In this document: positions 26,575 to 36,235 of the stretch, piece after piece
How positions within the stretch are numbered: the stretch's first letter is position 1
Layout of the letters: each line of letters begins with the position of its first letter
The notes under the pieces: generated by a model
Database searches by the model: none
Told to the model about the DNA's origin: nothing
What the model saw: the letters and a program-made list of their open reading frames with translations, nothing else
DNA from: a bacterium
GTDB lineage: Bacteria > Bacteroidota > Bacteroidia > Cytophagales > Cyclobacteriaceae
Assembly: GCA_024743255.1 (NCBI GenBank)
Contig: JANSWY010000020.1
Location: 1 to 64,000 of the forward strand
Length of the DNA: 64,000 nucleotides
Direction: 5' to 3'
Made by a program: the position numbers and the translations under genes

Positions 26575-27183
26575 ATGAAAAAAATTGGTTACATAATAAT
26601 CCCTGTCATTCTAATTATTGTTGTTTTTACATTTCTCGGAAATGATGAAAGTGATGATCAGTATGTTGAAAGAATAAAAAAGGATAGAGTAGAGAAAGAT
26701 GAGTTCATGAAAACCTCAAACGCCTCTCCTTTCAAGGATGATCCTGATTCCTTTACAGGTCTAAATTATTTTGAACCCAACCCAAACTTCAAGGTAAGTG
26801 CTGATATCACAAAATTCACAACCAAGGAATATGTCAACATCCCAGAGTCTGACGGATCTTCTAAACAATATTTAAAGTTTGCCAAGGCTAGTTTCAAGTT
26901 GAATAATATGCCTTATGACCTACTTTTACTAAAGCAAACTGGTTTCGGAAGCATGAATGTAATATTCACAGCCTTCACTGATAACACAAGCGGCAATACT
27001 ACTTATGGTGGCGGAAGATACTTGGACCTAAGTTTCAAGAATGCTTCTAAAATTACAATTGACTTCAATCAGGCCTACAATCCATATTGCGAATACAATG
27101 AGTCTTTTTCTTGTCCTTTGCCTCCAAGGGAGAATCATATCTCAATGGCGATTGAGGCTGGAGAAAAAAATTATAAAGACTGA
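26575..27183 (+). CDS. DUF1684 protein, membrane-anchored
   Basis: 202 residues. One N-terminal helix (about 5-22, IGYIIIPVILIIVVFTFLG), then a periplasmic domain with the DUF1684 signatures: SPFK, FTGLNYFEPNPNFKVSA, GGGRYLDLSF, IDFNQAYNPYCEYNESFSCPLPP, and the C-terminal IEAGEKNYKD. Family has no known function; the conserved NPYCxYN-SCPLPP segment with two Cys suggests a structural disulfide or a binding site. Two bases after radC, so likely co-transcribed with it. Confidence 0.85.
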   Translation: MKKIGYIIIPVILIIVVFTFLGNDESDDQYVERIKKDRVEKDEFMKTSNASPFKDDPDSFTGLNYFEPNPNFKVSADITKFTTKEYVNIPESDGSSKQYLKFAKASFKLNNMPYDLLLLKQTGFGSMNVIFTAFTDNTSGNTTYGGGRYLDLSFKNASKITIDFNQAYNPYCEYNESFSCPLPPRENHISMAIEAGEKNYKD

Positions 27184-27274
27184 CACAATTCTTCATTAAA
27201 TATCTTCTCTAATCTGCTCTCGCTGTAGATGTTTTATTAATTTTACGCGCTTACAGAAATTAGAGGAAGATTCG

Positions 27275-29686
27275 ATGAAAATATCATATCAGTGGCTAAC
27301 AAGATTCATTCAATTAAATGAGACTCCAGAGGAGCTTGATGACTTGTTGACACAATCCGGATTAGAGGTTGAAGGCATTGAGACTTACGAAACCATTCAA
27401 GGTGGATTAGAAGGGGTTGTCATAGGCGAAGTGTTAGAATGCGAGCAACACCCAAATGCTGACAAACTCAAAGTAACCAAAGTAGATATCGGTGCTGGTG
27501 AACCATCACCAATCGTTTGTGGCGCACCAAATGTAGCGAAAGGCCAAAAGGTCATTGTTGCAACTGTTGGCTGTACTTTATATCCTACAAGCGGAGAATC
27601 TTTTAAAATTAAAAAAGCTAAGATCAGAGGGGAAGTTTCTGAAGGTATGATCTGTGCTGAAGATGAAATTGGTTTAGGTGCTAGTCATGATGGAATCATG
27701 ATCCTGGATACCGACCTGAAAAATGGCACACCAGCTGCTGAGTACTTCGATATTAAGAATGATCATGTTTTTGAAATCGGATTGACACCAAATAGAGCTG
27801 ATGGTGCTTCTCATTTCGGAGTTTCCCGAGATTTGAAAGCCATGCTTGGTAGAGAAACTTCATTCGAAAAACCAGAACTTCCTCTTAAGACTGGCAATAG
27901 GCCAATTGAAGTAATTGTAGATAATTATGATGCTTGTCCAAGGTACTCTGCAATTGTAATTGACAATGTAGAAGTAAAAGAGTCTCCGGAATGGTTACAA
28001 CATTCTTTAAAAGCAATTGGATTAGCACCGATTAATAATATAGTTGATATCACCAACTTCGTTTGCCACGGACTCGGGCAACCAATGCATGCCTTTGATG
28101 CAGATCAGATAGAAGGTAATAAGGTGACAGTCAAAACACTTCCAAAAGGAACTAAATTCACTACTCTTGATGAAAAAGAAAGAGAACTGAATGATTTCGA
28201 TCTGATGATTTGCAATGAAACCGGCGGAATGTGTATTGCGGGTGTTTTTGGTGGAATCAAATCTGGAGTTACAGAAGCGACAAAAACAATATTCCTTGAA
28301 AGTGCATATTTTGATCCAGCTTGGGTAAGAAAAACAGCACAAGCTCACACGTTAAAGACTGATGCATCATTCAGATATGAGAGAGGAACTGATCCAAATA
28401 TAACTGTTGACGCTATTAAGTATGCGGTCAAATACATTCAGGAATTAGCTGGAGGTGAAATTGCTTCTGATTTGGTGGATCTATATCCAAGCCCAATTGC
28501 AGATTTCGAAACCACAGTTAAGTACAAAAACATTGATCGACTTATAGGTAAACAACTACCAAAAGACGAGATTTCCACTATCCTTGAAAGCCTGGATATT
28601 AGGTTAGAAGACAAGACAGACGAGCAATTCCGGGCTGTCATCCCACCTTATCGTGTGGATGTAACAAGGGAAGCTGATGTAGTTGAAGAAGTATTAAGAA
28701 TTCATGGTTTCAACAACGTAGAATTAGATGAATTCAATGGAGCTGATTACCTGGCGGACTTTAATGAAAAGGATCCTAATAGAATAAGGCGGACCATTTC
28801 TGATGTTCTTGTTGGTTCGGGTTTTGAGGAAATCCTAACGAATTCTCTGACTAATCCTGCGTACGTTGAAAATACTGATGGTTTTGAGTCTAGTGACAAT
28901 GTTAATATCCTCAACAAGCTAAGTGAGGAACTTGGAGTTATGAGACAATCTCTGGTATTTACTGGACTTGAATCATTGCAGCATAATATTAACAGAAGAC
29001 AGACTAATTTGAAGTTCTTTGAAATGGGCAAAGTCTATTCAATGGACGGAGAAAAATACATAGAGAGACAGGGTCTTAGTCTATTTGTGACAGGTAATAA
29101 GCAGGATGAGTCATGGCTTCAAGAAAGCAAGCCTGTTGATTTTCATGACTTAAGCGCTGTTGTATATAAGGTCCTGAATAAGTTCAACATCTCGAACTTC
29201 GTTTCTGAACCGACTGAATCTCCACTGTATCAATATGGATTAGACATTAAGTTTAACAATAAAATCGTGGCTGGTCTGGGAAAACTAAAAGGCAAGGTGA
29301 CTAAGTTAGCTGAGATCAAACAAGATGTATTCTATGCTGATTTAGACTGGGCAGCCCTTTTAAAGGCTTACAAAACTGGATTGGAATACCAGCCAGTTCC
29401 TAAGTTCCCAGAGGTAAGGAGAGACTTATCATTAGTATTGGATAAGAAGGTAACTTTCGAGCAGGCTAAGAATCTTGCATTTAAGACAGAGAGAAGGTTA
29501 TTAAAACGACTTAACGTGTTTAGCGTATATGAAGGAGATAAAATTGAGGAAGGCAAAAAGGCTTATGCAATAAATTTTATCCTTCAAGATGAAAATAAAA
29601 CGCTCAATGACAAGCAAATTGACAAAGTTATGGCTAATTTAATGAGATCATTTGAGCAAGAACTAAAAGCAGTAATCAGAAAATAG
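27275..29686 (+). CDS. pheT: Phenylalanine--tRNA ligase beta subunit
   Basis: 803 residues, full length. Seen: N-terminal MKISYQWLTRFIQ, the tRNA-binding OB domain about 40-155 (VVIGEVLECEQHPNADKLKVTKVD, MICAEDEIGLG), B3/B4 editing domain (NNIVDITNFVCHGLGQPMHAFD; RKTAQAHTLKTDASFRYERG), B5, catalytic-like core (IRRTISDVLVGSGFEEILTNSL) and the C-terminal anticodon-binding ferredoxin-fold (PEVRRDLSLVLDK; INFILQDENKTLNDKQID). The alpha subunit gene is not nearby. Followed after three bases by the coiled-coil gene and zapA, a common Bacteroidota order. Confidence 0.97.
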   Translation: MKISYQWLTRFIQLNETPEELDDLLTQSGLEVEGIETYETIQGGLEGVVIGEVLECEQHPNADKLKVTKVDIGAGEPSPIVCGAPNVAKGQKVIVATVGCTLYPTSGESFKIKKAKIRGEVSEGMICAEDEIGLGASHDGIMILDTDLKNGTPAAEYFDIKNDHVFEIGLTPNRADGASHFGVSRDLKAMLGRETSFEKPELPLKTGNRPIEVIVDNYDACPRYSAIVIDNVEVKESPEWLQHSLKAIGLAPINNIVDITNFVCHGLGQPMHAFDADQIEGNKVTVKTLPKGTKFTTLDEKERELNDFDLMICNETGGMCIAGVFGGIKSGVTEATKTIFLESAYFDPAWVRKTAQAHTLKTDASFRYERGTDPNITVDAIKYAVKYIQELAGGEIASDLVDLYPSPIADFETTVKYKNIDRLIGKQLPKDEISTILESLDIRLEDKTDEQFRAVIPPYRVDVTREADVVEEVLRIHGFNNVELDEFNGADYLADFNEKDPNRIRRTISDVLVGSGFEEILTNSLTNPAYVENTDGFESSDNVNILNKLSEELGVMRQSLVFTGLESLQHNINRRQTNLKFFEMGKVYSMDGEKYIERQGLSLFVTGNKQDESWLQESKPVDFHDLSAVVYKVLNKFNISNFVSEPTESPLYQYGLDIKFNNKIVAGLGKLKGKVTKLAEIKQDVFYADLDWAALLKAYKTGLEYQPVPKFPEVRRDLSLVLDKKVTFEQAKNLAFKTERRLLKRLNVFSVYEGDKIEEGKKAYAINFILQDENKTLNDKQIDKVMANLMRSFEQELKAVIRK

Positions 29687-29689
29687 AGA

Positions 29690-29989
29690 ATGGATAACGG
29701 TCAAACTTTACGATCTGAGCTCCTATCATTGGAACGGAAGGTGAAACTCCTCTTGAATGAACACCAGATTCTTAAGGAAGAAGTGGATCATTTAAGAAAG
29801 GAGAATTCCGTGTTGAAGGACGAATTGAACGATAAAGAGGGCAAATTAGACCATTTTCAAAATAAGATTAAAATTAGTAAAATTGTAGGGAGTATGGTGG
29901 TCGGAGAAAACGACACATCAGGTTTGAAAGAAGTAATTGACGATTATATAAAGGAAATTGACAAGTGTATTGCACATTTGGGTGAATAG
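29690..29989 (+). CDS. Small coiled-coil protein between pheT and zapA (ZapB-like candidate)
   Basis: 99 residues, almost entirely a predicted coiled coil over 5-65 (heptads in LLSLERKVKLLLNEHQILKEE, VDHLRKENSVLKDELNDKEGK), with a C-terminal tail NDTSGLKEVIDDYIKEIDKCIAHLG. The VDHLRKEN-VLK-L pattern resembles ZapB and other short division coiled coils, and it precedes zapA by 24 bases. Role as a Z-ring partner of ZapA is inference from size, coil and location; no named family is certain. Confidence 0.7.
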   Translation: MDNGQTLRSELLSLERKVKLLLNEHQILKEEVDHLRKENSVLKDELNDKEGKLDHFQNKIKISKIVGSMVVGENDTSGLKEVIDDYIKEIDKCIAHLGE

Positions 29990-30013
29990 TAGTAGAAAAT
30001 ATAGATAACTCGA

Positions 30014-30298
30014 ATGGCAGAACTATCCATAAAACTTAAAATTGGGAACAGAGAATACCCAATGAAGGTAAAGGCAGAGGACGAAGCGATGATCCGGCAA
30101 GCCGGAAAAACCATTAATGAAAGAATTAAGAATTACAGAGATAAATTTGGTATCGATGATATTCAGGATCTTTTGGCAATGGTAGCATTTGATTGTTTAG
30201 TAGAAAAAACTAGATCAGACGAGCAGGTAAGTAACATAGACGATGTTGCCCTTGAACAGGTACAGGCCATTAAGAACCTGATATCTAATAACCTCTAG
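30014..30298 (+). CDS. zapA: Cell division protein ZapA
   Basis: 94 residues. Seen: LSIKLKIGNREYPMKVKAEDEAMIRQAGKTINERI, the ZapA N-terminal globular pattern, then a C-terminal helix (LLAMVAFDCLVEKTRSDEQVSN) for tetramerisation. Binds and bundles FtsZ filaments at midcell. Same strand and close spacing with the coiled-coil gene before it and rny after it. Confidence 0.92.
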   Translation: MAELSIKLKIGNREYPMKVKAEDEAMIRQAGKTINERIKNYRDKFGIDDIQDLLAMVAFDCLVEKTRSDEQVSNIDDVALEQVQAIKNLISNNL

Positions 30299-30322
30299 AG
30301 ATAAATACACCCATTCTTTCAA

Positions 30323-30378
30323 CATGATGTAAGTGTTTCCTTCCCCAGGCAAATACATATATATCAATTTACATCATG
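30323..30378 (+). promoter_or_regulatory. Perfect inverted repeat enclosing the RNase Y start codon
   Basis: CATGATGTAA (30323-30332) and TTACATCATG (30369-30378) are perfect complements; the right arm contains the rny ATG (30376-30378). A second pairing GTGTTT (30333-30338) with AAATAC (about 30351-30356) can extend it. In RNA this hairpin would bury the start codon. Confidence 0.7.
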
Positions 30379-31941
30379 GAAGATTTAATCAATATTGTTG
30401 GACTCACTGTGGTAGGAATGGTTGTAGGATTCCTATTAAGTAGACTGGCTTTTAAAAGATCACTTAATAAGAAAAAGCAGGAAGCTGAAGAGCACAGACA
30501 ATCCATCATTAAGGAAGGCGAATTAACTGCCGAAAACATAAAGAAAGACAGAATTCTTGAAGCAAAAGAAAAGTACATTAAGCTTAAACAAGAATTTGAA
30601 GAAGAAGCTAATAGAAAGAAAAATCAAATCATCTCTAACGAGAATAAGCTAAAACAGCGAGAGTCCCACCTTAGCAAACAAATAGAAAAGAATAAAAGAT
30701 CTGAAGCAGAAATGGAATCCATGAAGGAGAACCTGGCTGCTCAAATGGATATTGTTAAGAAAAGAAAAGAGGAGCAGGAAAAATCCATCGCTCAGCAAGT
30801 GGCTATTCTTGAAAAAGTATCAAATCTTACTGCGGATGAAGCTAAGCAGCAATTAATGGAGACTCTGAAAGATGAGGCCAGAACTGATGCATCGTCTCAT
30901 ATCAAAGAGATCATTGAAGAAGCTAAATTGACAGCTGCAAAAGAAGCTAAGAAAGTGGTTATTCAAACCATACAAAGAACTGCAACTGAACATGCTATAG
31001 AGAATTGTGTTTCTATTTTCAACATTGAAAGCGATGATGTAAAAGGAAAGATAATTGGTAGAGAGGGAAGAAACATCAGAGCCCTAGAAGCTTCAACTGG
31101 GGTTGAGATAATTGTTGATGATACCCCTGAAGCCATTATCATTTCTGGATTTGATCCTGTAAGAAGAGAGATCGCAAGATTATCACTTCATAGACTGGTG
31201 ACTGACGGTAGAATCCATCCTGCAAGAATTGAAGAGATTGTTGCTAAGACCACTAAGAATATCGAAGAAGAGATCATTGAGATCGGCGAGAGGACTGTGA
31301 TTGATTTAGGAGTTCATGGCCTACACCCAGAACTAATTAAATTGGTAGGTAGAATGAGATTCAGATCTTCTTATGGTCAAAACCTTCTTCAGCATAGTAG
31401 AGAGGTAGCTAAGCTTTCTGCAACTCTGGCTAGTGAGCTAGGACTGAATGCCAAACTTGCAAAGAGAGCAGGACTGCTTCATGATATTGGAAAAGTATGG
31501 CCAGAAGAGCCAGAGTCGCCTCACGCAATTCTGGGTATGGAATTAGCCAAAAAATACAAAGAGCATCCAGATGTATGCAACGCAATTGGAGCTCACCACG
31601 ATGAGATTGAGATGACAGCTCTTATTTCACCACTAATCCAGACTTGTGACGCTATTTCAGGATCCAGGCCAGGCGCAAGACGTGAAGTAATGGATAGTTA
31701 CTTAAAACGCCTGAAAGAGCTTGAAGATCTGGCTCACAGCTTTGATGGTGTTAACAAGTGTTACGCAATTCAGGCAGGTAGAGAGCTTAGAGTATTAGTT
31801 GATGCCGAAAGTGTATCTGACAAGGAAGCAGGAGATCTGTCGTTCACCATTTCACAAAAAATAGAAAAGGACATGCAATACCCTGGACAGATCAAAGTAA
31901 CGGTAATTAGGGAAACCAGAGCTGTGAACTTCGCCAAGTAG
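30376..31941 (+). CDS. rny: Ribonuclease Y
   Basis: 521 residues. Membrane-anchored endoribonuclease that initiates mRNA decay. Seen: N-terminal membrane helix 5-24, long charged coiled coil 30-200, KH domain about 220-265 ([20 protein letters not shown]), HD domain with the metal pair HD at 369-370 in [25 protein letters not shown] about 415, and the C-terminal [16 protein letters not shown]. No gene overlaps it; a strong terminator follows. The start codon lies in an inverted repeat (see separate entry), which raises the possibility of translational control. Confidence 0.97.
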   Translation: MEDLINIVGLTVVGMVVGFLLSRLAFKRSLNKKKQEAEEHRQSIIKEGELTAENIKKDRILEAKEKYIKLKQEFEEEANRKKNQIISNENKLKQRESHLSKQIEKNKRSEAEMESMKENLAAQMDIVKKRKEEQEKSIAQQVAILEKVSNLTADEAKQQLMETLKDEARTDASSHIKEIIEEAKLTAAKEAKKVVIQTIQRTATEHAIENCVSIFNIESDDVKGKIIGREGRNIRALEASTGVEIIVDDTPEAIIISGFDPVRREIARLSLHRLVTDGRIHPARIEEIVAKTTKNIEEEIIEIGERTVIDLGVHGLHPELIKLVGRMRFRSSYGQNLLQHSREVAKLSATLASELGLNAKLAKRAGLLHDIGKVWPEEPESPHAILGMELAKKYKEHPDVCNAIGAHHDEIEMTALISPLIQTCDAISGSRPGARREVMDSYLKRLKELEDLAHSFDGVNKCYAIQAGRELRVLVDAESVSDKEAGDLSFTISQKIEKDMQYPGQIKVTVIRETRAVNFAK

Positions 31942-31946
31942 TTTTA

Positions 31947-32053
31947 GACTTTAGACACTAGACTTTAAGAATAAAGAAATAAAAAATGATGACTTTCCAG
32001 TCATCATTTTTTTTGCAATCAATCCTATATCTAAAGTCTAGCATTAATATCTA
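31947..32053. repeat. Inverted TAGACTTTAG repeats bracketing the rny terminator
   Basis: TTTAGACTTTAGACACTAGACTTTAAG (31945-31970) lies before and ATATCTAAAGTCTAGCATTAATATCTAG (about 32029-32054) after the terminator, in opposite orientation, each itself a partial tandem of a TAGACTTTAGAC-like unit. Looks like a short intergenic repeat family; no function known. Confidence 0.5.
31981..32014 (+). terminator. Rho-independent terminator after rny
   Basis: ATGATGACT (31986-31994), loop TTCC, AGTCATCAT (31999-32007), preceded by A and followed by eight T. Confidence 0.93.
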
Positions 32054-32055
32054 GT

Positions 32056-32096
32056 ATCAAAAAAGAAACCGCATCAGTTACTGACACGGCTTCTTG
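32056..32096 (-). terminator. Terminator of the LVIVD/beta-barrel operon 2
   Basis: On the minus strand AAGAAGCCG (32087-32095) pairs with CGGTTTCTT (32063-32071) with one mismatch, with an inner TCAGTAACTGA stem, then TTTTTT. Confidence 0.75.
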
Positions 32097-32119
32097 ATCT
32101 ATAGTTATTTTGCTAACCA

Positions 32120-32899
32120 CTATTTGAATTGAAATCCGAATTTGATCATCGTTCGATTATAAAATAAGTCGTACCTGGCGAAATAGTCTGAAATGAAACC
32201 ATCAGTTCCATTAAATTCACCAGAAGTATACTGAAAATACTGACTCAGCGAAATAAAGAACCTGTAATCTGTTCTGGATGAGAACATCATGGTTATCCCA
32301 GGTTGAAAATGGAAACCACCATTGTGCTCATTGTTCCATCCACCGTTTCTTGGAAAACCGTAACCTACTCTGGCATCAGCAAATATTCTCCTCTTCTTTT
32401 GGTTTAAATAGTACCTACCATAACCAAAATAGGTATGAAAATCATGCCACAGCCATTCGCCTGCAATAGTAACCTCAGTAGTACTTAATGCAGCTCCAGC
32501 ACCAACAGCATAGCTTGGTGTTATTCTGTTTCCTACAATTAATGCCCCTTCAGTAATAATTGTTGATGGAGCAAAGGAAAAATCCAAAGTCCCAAAAAAT
32601 CCGGATTTCTTGTGAAATTTACCCTTGTTGTAAAGAATAATATCATTACCGTCGTGAAGACGCTTGATATTATCCCAGATCAAATTCAGGGTATCCATTG
32701 TAGAACCATATAATACCAGTCCTACATCATTCTTACTTACAATCTTTCCAATAAACACAGATCCATCGTCATAATGGACAATTGAGTTGGATTGATCCTG
32801 ACTGTAAGCATTAAAGCTTAAAAAATAGCAGAATAGCATCACGCAAAGAGTTGCGCCCATGCTACCTGCTTTATTATATTTATTATTGAATAGTCTCAA
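32120..32899 (-). CDS. Predicted outer-membrane beta-barrel protein (partner of LVIVD protein 2)
   Basis: 259 residues. Seen: signal peptide with a long n-region (to about residue 34, NAYSQ), an N-terminal part resembling a small SH3-like module (VHYDDGSVFIGKIVSKNDVG, TLNLIWDNIKRL), then barrel-type strands: AGEWLWHDFHTYFGYGRYYL, RIFADARVGYGF, FHFQPGITMMFSS, YRFFISLSQYFQYT, ending MIKFGFQFK. It starts two bases after the LVIVD stop, same order as the 7206-9158 locus. Primary sequence similarity to the first barrel is low, so shared architecture rather than clear homology is claimed. Confidence 0.68.
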   Translation of the reverse strand: MRLFNNKYNKAGSMGATLCVMLFCYFLSFNAYSQDQSNSIVHYDDGSVFIGKIVSKNDVGLVLYGSTMDTLNLIWDNIKRLHDGNDIILYNKGKFHKKSGFFGTLDFSFAPSTIITEGALIVGNRITPSYAVGAGAALSTTEVTIAGEWLWHDFHTYFGYGRYYLNQKKRRIFADARVGYGFPRNGGWNNEHNGGFHFQPGITMMFSSRTDYRFFISLSQYFQYTSGEFNGTDGFISDYFARYDLFYNRTMIKFGFQFK

Positions 32900-32901
32900 A
32901 A

Positions 32902-34170
32902 TTAGAAAGGAATTGTGCTAAGTTCCTCAAATCCTTCAATCTTCACTTGATCCAATCCATCAGGACCAGCGATTAGTAGGATATCATTTCTGGTTGGGTG
33001 TTGTAGCACGTCATATGCTGTAACCGAAGTATTCCATTCTTCAAGAACTAGTCTTCTTCTGTCAGTAGCATCAAATATTTTTAATCCGTCCATGCCTTCT
33101 CCAACGTATAGTTTGTCTCCAATCAGAGTAAGGCCATATGGACTTTCCATTCCAATTTCCTGTATTGGATTCATCCACCCGTCTTCCATTTGTAAAACAA
33201 GAAGAGCATTTTCATCTCCAGGGCAGTTATTCTCATCTCCTGTCCTCAGAGTCACGTAAGAAATATCTTCGATATCACTTGGAATAACCGGGTCACATGA
33301 AGTGATGTGTTGGAATGACGATACCCACTCTGGATTCTCAGGATCAGACACATTCATTACAGTAACATTTGTGCTTGCTCCAATGAATAATAAATCGTCA
33401 AGTGGATAAACAGTCTCCATATCCCAACCGATGGAATTAGTTGAAACGTGAGAGAATGACGATCTATCATCAATAATTATCAGGTTTTGTCTACTTACCA
33501 TGTACACATAACCATTATTTTCAACAACTCTATTCACCGAACCAATTCCGTTTGAACTATTACCCGCAAATGATGCTGGAACAGCTGAAGGTGGAATCAT
33601 CTGCTGAGCATAATCAAAATAAACCTGATGATCATTCCCAACCATAAAATCCCAGATGTTATCATCTTTATCCAGTTTCTCAGTTATTGTCTGAAATTCA
33701 AATCCTAACAAAGTTCTTCCTTGATTATCCTGAATTTCCTGAGCAACCGCATTTTCAATTCTTGCAACCAGTACTGGTTGAGTTGGAATAGATAAATCGA
33801 TCTTCAGCATATCATAGTAGCTCTCTGCATACAAGATATTATTAGACACAAAGTATTCTCTATTACCTGGAATATTAAGGAATGCAAGGTTTCTAGGCGC
33901 TTCGGGATCTGTATTATCAATTATATGAATCCCAACACCTTCTTCTCCGATGAATAAAAAATTTGGTGAAACGAAAATCTTCCCTGGGTTTGTCAGGTCT
34001 CTGGATGCTTCAAGGAGTGGCGTGTTTCTGATGGTCTCCATGTCTCCGTAAATTGGAGTTCCAGCCTCGTAAGTAACTTCTACATCTCCTACGATATCGT
34101 TTTCGCAGGAATAAAACAGCGCTACTGAAATAATCAGTAGTAAGCTAAGCAGTGATATGCGTTGTTTCAT
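32902..34170 (-). CDS. LVIVD-repeat surface lipoprotein, beta-propeller (paralogue 2)
   Basis: 422 residues from ATG 34170; an upstream in-frame ATG at 34206 would put 12 polar residues before the signal peptide and is rejected. Seen: lipobox LFYSC with Cys22 followed by END, then TPIYGDMETIRNTPLL and propeller units GIHIIDNTDPEAPRNLAFL, MLKIDLSIPTQPVL, VTVMNVSDPENPEWV and LKIFDATDRRRLVL. Many positions match paralogue 1 (HIIDN, NIPGN, YAESY-D, IGWD-ETVYP, SCDPV, YVTLRTG). The two genes of this locus form an operon ended by the terminator at 32056. Ligand unknown. Confidence 0.8.
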   Translation of the reverse strand: MKQRISLLSLLLIISVALFYSCENDIVGDVEVTYEAGTPIYGDMETIRNTPLLEASRDLTNPGKIFVSPNFLFIGEEGVGIHIIDNTDPEAPRNLAFLNIPGNREYFVSNNILYAESYYDMLKIDLSIPTQPVLVARIENAVAQEIQDNQGRTLLGFEFQTITEKLDKDDNIWDFMVGNDHQVYFDYAQQMIPPSAVPASFAGNSSNGIGSVNRVVENNGYVYMVSRQNLIIIDDRSSFSHVSTNSIGWDMETVYPLDDLLFIGASTNVTVMNVSDPENPEWVSSFQHITSCDPVIPSDIEDISYVTLRTGDENNCPGDENALLVLQMEDGWMNPIQEIGMESPYGLTLIGDKLYVGEGMDGLKIFDATDRRRLVLEEWNTSVTAYDVLQHPTRNDILLIAGPDGLDQVKIEGFEELSTIPF

Positions 34171-34384
34171 GGTTGTGTTTTTAGTAGGTTCTGTCAATAT
34201 AGACATCTGTAATCACCAAAACGTTGGAAGTGAAAGAAATAATATATGACTCCCAAACTTTCTTGATAGTGAAATAATGCTAGTTGGAACCTAATAGTTG
34301 TTTTAAGTTAAAGTTTTGACAAAACAATAATACCAAATAGATATGATCCAAAAGTTGACTTATGACAACTTAACACTAGACACA

Positions 34385-34420
34385 AAAAAGGCCTGAATTA
34401 AAATCCAGGCCTCTATTTTA
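34385..34420. terminator. Rho-independent terminator (end of the AGCS gene)
   Basis: AGGCCTG (34389-34395) pairs with CAGGCCT (34406-34412), flanked by A-run and T-rich sequence; on the minus strand it ends the symporter gene. Confidence 0.85.
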
Positions 34421-34434
34421 GTTCTTTCAAATAT

Positions 34435-36141
34435 TTAGAATTTAGGATGCTTTTCCCCTGGGTGTTCCTTTTCAAAGGATTCCCCATATTCCTTTATAGT
34501 CTTGGTCATGTCTTTTCTCAGCCAAATGATCCCAACAAGGTTTGGAATGGTCATTAAGGCAATCGTAATTCCAGAAAGGGTCCAAATAATTGTAGTGTCT
34601 GCGAATGAAGCAAAGAAGAATGCGACTACATAAATGACTCGATAAATGATTACAGATTTAGCTCCAAACAAAAATGTCATGGCTCTATCTCCATAGTATG
34701 ACCAACTAATCGCTGTACTAAATGCAAATAGCAGAAGACCAATTGTCACGATGTATTTACCAGAATCTCCAAACCAGCTCTTTGTAAATGCTATAGTAGT
34801 TAATCTTGCACTATGAACTAATGACTTACCAGAAATCGCCAATCCCGTAGAAGTTATTTTTCCATCCTTTACCTGAATGTATCCTGTAAAAGGATTCCCT
34901 TCCTGAGAAACTGAAACATTCTCAGCAAATGATCTGGCATGAATAAATGTGATGTTACTATCTACAATAGCTCCTTGTTGTACTTCCACACTATCTGTCA
35001 ATCCAATAGCTGTAGAAGAAGCTCCTTCAATAAAACTGATGATATTTTTTCTATCCTCTTCATTCGATTCACTCATTTGACCTTCCAGTATTCGGATATC
35101 CGTAAATTGAAAATCATTGTCGTGTTTCTCATTCCATACGCCAGAAGAAAGAAGAACTAAACCAGTAATAGTACAGATCACAATTGTATCAATAAACGGC
35201 TCTAATATTGCCACCATACCTTCGGAAAGTGGCTCATCGGCTTTTGCTGAAGCGTGAGCAATTGGTGCAGAACCCTGACCAGCTTCATTTGAGAATAATC
35301 CTCTTCCTACTCCTTTTGTAAATGCTAATGAAATACCTGCTCCCATAAAACCTCCTACTGCAGAGCTTCCAGAAAATACATTTGCGAAAATTGAAACAAA
35401 AGAAGGAACGATATTGCCAATATTAGTAAAGATCACGGCCAATGCTCCAATGAAATAAATGATTGCCATTGCAGGAACCAATCTTGATGTCACTGCGGCA
35501 ATCCTTTTAATACCTCCAACTATTACAAGTCCAAGAAATATTGCTAAGACAAGCCCTGTGATCCACAAATCAATTCCGAATGTTTGTTCAACAGAATTCG
35601 AGATACTATTGATCTGTGGTAGAGAACCAGTCCCAAATGAAGAGAAAACAGTAGCAACAGCGAATATTGCTGCCATCCATCCTAGATTCACTTTCTTTCC
35701 AAAGGCGACAAAGTTTGCATTCTTCATGTAGTACATAGGACCTCCAGCCATTGTACCATCTTCCGTTTTCTCTCTGTACTTGTGGGATAAAGAAACCTCA
35801 ACAAATTTTGTACACATACCCACAGCTGCTGTAATTAACATCCAGAACAAAGCTGCAGGACCTCCAATATGCAATGCCAAAGCTACTCCAGCAATATTAC
35901 CAGTACCTACGGTACCTGAAAGCGCTGTTGCTAATGCTTGAAAATGTGTTGTATCTCCAGGGGTACCTTTCTTATCAAACTTCCCTCTAACGATTTTCAG
36001 TGCGTGACCGAAATATCTGATTTGTGGGAATCTCAAATAGATAGTAAAGAATAAGCCTGTTCCCAAAAGGAACAAAACAAACCAAACATGGCTTCCAATG
36101 TAGCCATCTATGGTACCTAAGATCTCATTTAATTCTTGCAT
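34435..36141 (-). CDS. Sodium:alanine symporter (AGCS family) with a large extra domain
   Basis: 568 residues against about 450-480 usual for the family. About ten membrane helices; signatures [20 protein letters not shown] at 76-95, [10 protein letters not shown], and [27 protein letters not shown] around 284-310, which is the AGCS motif. The excess is a hydrophilic insertion of about 110 residues (roughly 337-445, starting [19 protein letters not shown]) between two helices that are normally joined by a short loop. Its mixed beta-like composition ([15 protein letters not shown]) suggests a separate folded extracytoplasmic domain. Substrate probably alanine or glycine; unproven. Monocistronic. 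Confidence 0.9.
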   Translation of the reverse strand: MQELNEILGTIDGYIGSHVWFVLFLLGTGLFFTIYLRFPQIRYFGHALKIVRGKFDKKGTPGDTTHFQALATALSGTVGTGNIAGVALALHIGGPAALFWMLITAAVGMCTKFVEVSLSHKYREKTEDGTMAGGPMYYMKNANFVAFGKKVNLGWMAAIFAVATVFSSFGTGSLPQINSISNSVEQTFGIDLWITGLVLAIFLGLVIVGGIKRIAAVTSRLVPAMAIIYFIGALAVIFTNIGNIVPSFVSIFANVFSGSSAVGGFMGAGISLAFTKGVGRGLFSNEAGQGSAPIAHASAKADEPLSEGMVAILEPFIDTIVICTITGLVLLSSGVWNEKHDNDFQFTDIRILEGQMSESNEEDRKNIISFIEGASSTAIGLTDSVEVQQGAIVDSNITFIHARSFAENVSVSQEGNPFTGYIQVKDGKITSTGLAISGKSLVHSARLTTIAFTKSWFGDSGKYIVTIGLLLFAFSTAISWSYYGDRAMTFLFGAKSVIIYRVIYVVAFFFASFADTTIIWTLSGITIALMTIPNLVGIIWLRKDMTKTIKEYGESFEKEHPGEKHPKF

Positions 36142-36172
36142 AGAAGGATAATGTTCAATTTTTTAGAAGCAA

Positions 36173-36180
36173 CAAAAATA
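36173..36180 (-). promoter_or_regulatory. Candidate -7 promoter element for the AGCS gene
   Basis: CAAAAATA on the plus strand reads TATTTTTG on the minus strand, about 30 bases before the ATG; no clear -33 element. Confidence 0.5.
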
Positions 36181-36235
36181 TAAATTCTTGCCACAATAGG
36201 AAGGATTAATTTTTTAATGGTTCGAAATACCTTTT

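Noticed and set aside
30299-30375. 6S RNA (ssrS) after zapA as in enterobacteria
   Set aside because: The gap is only 77 bases, too short for a 6S RNA; the structure seen is the rny start hairpin.
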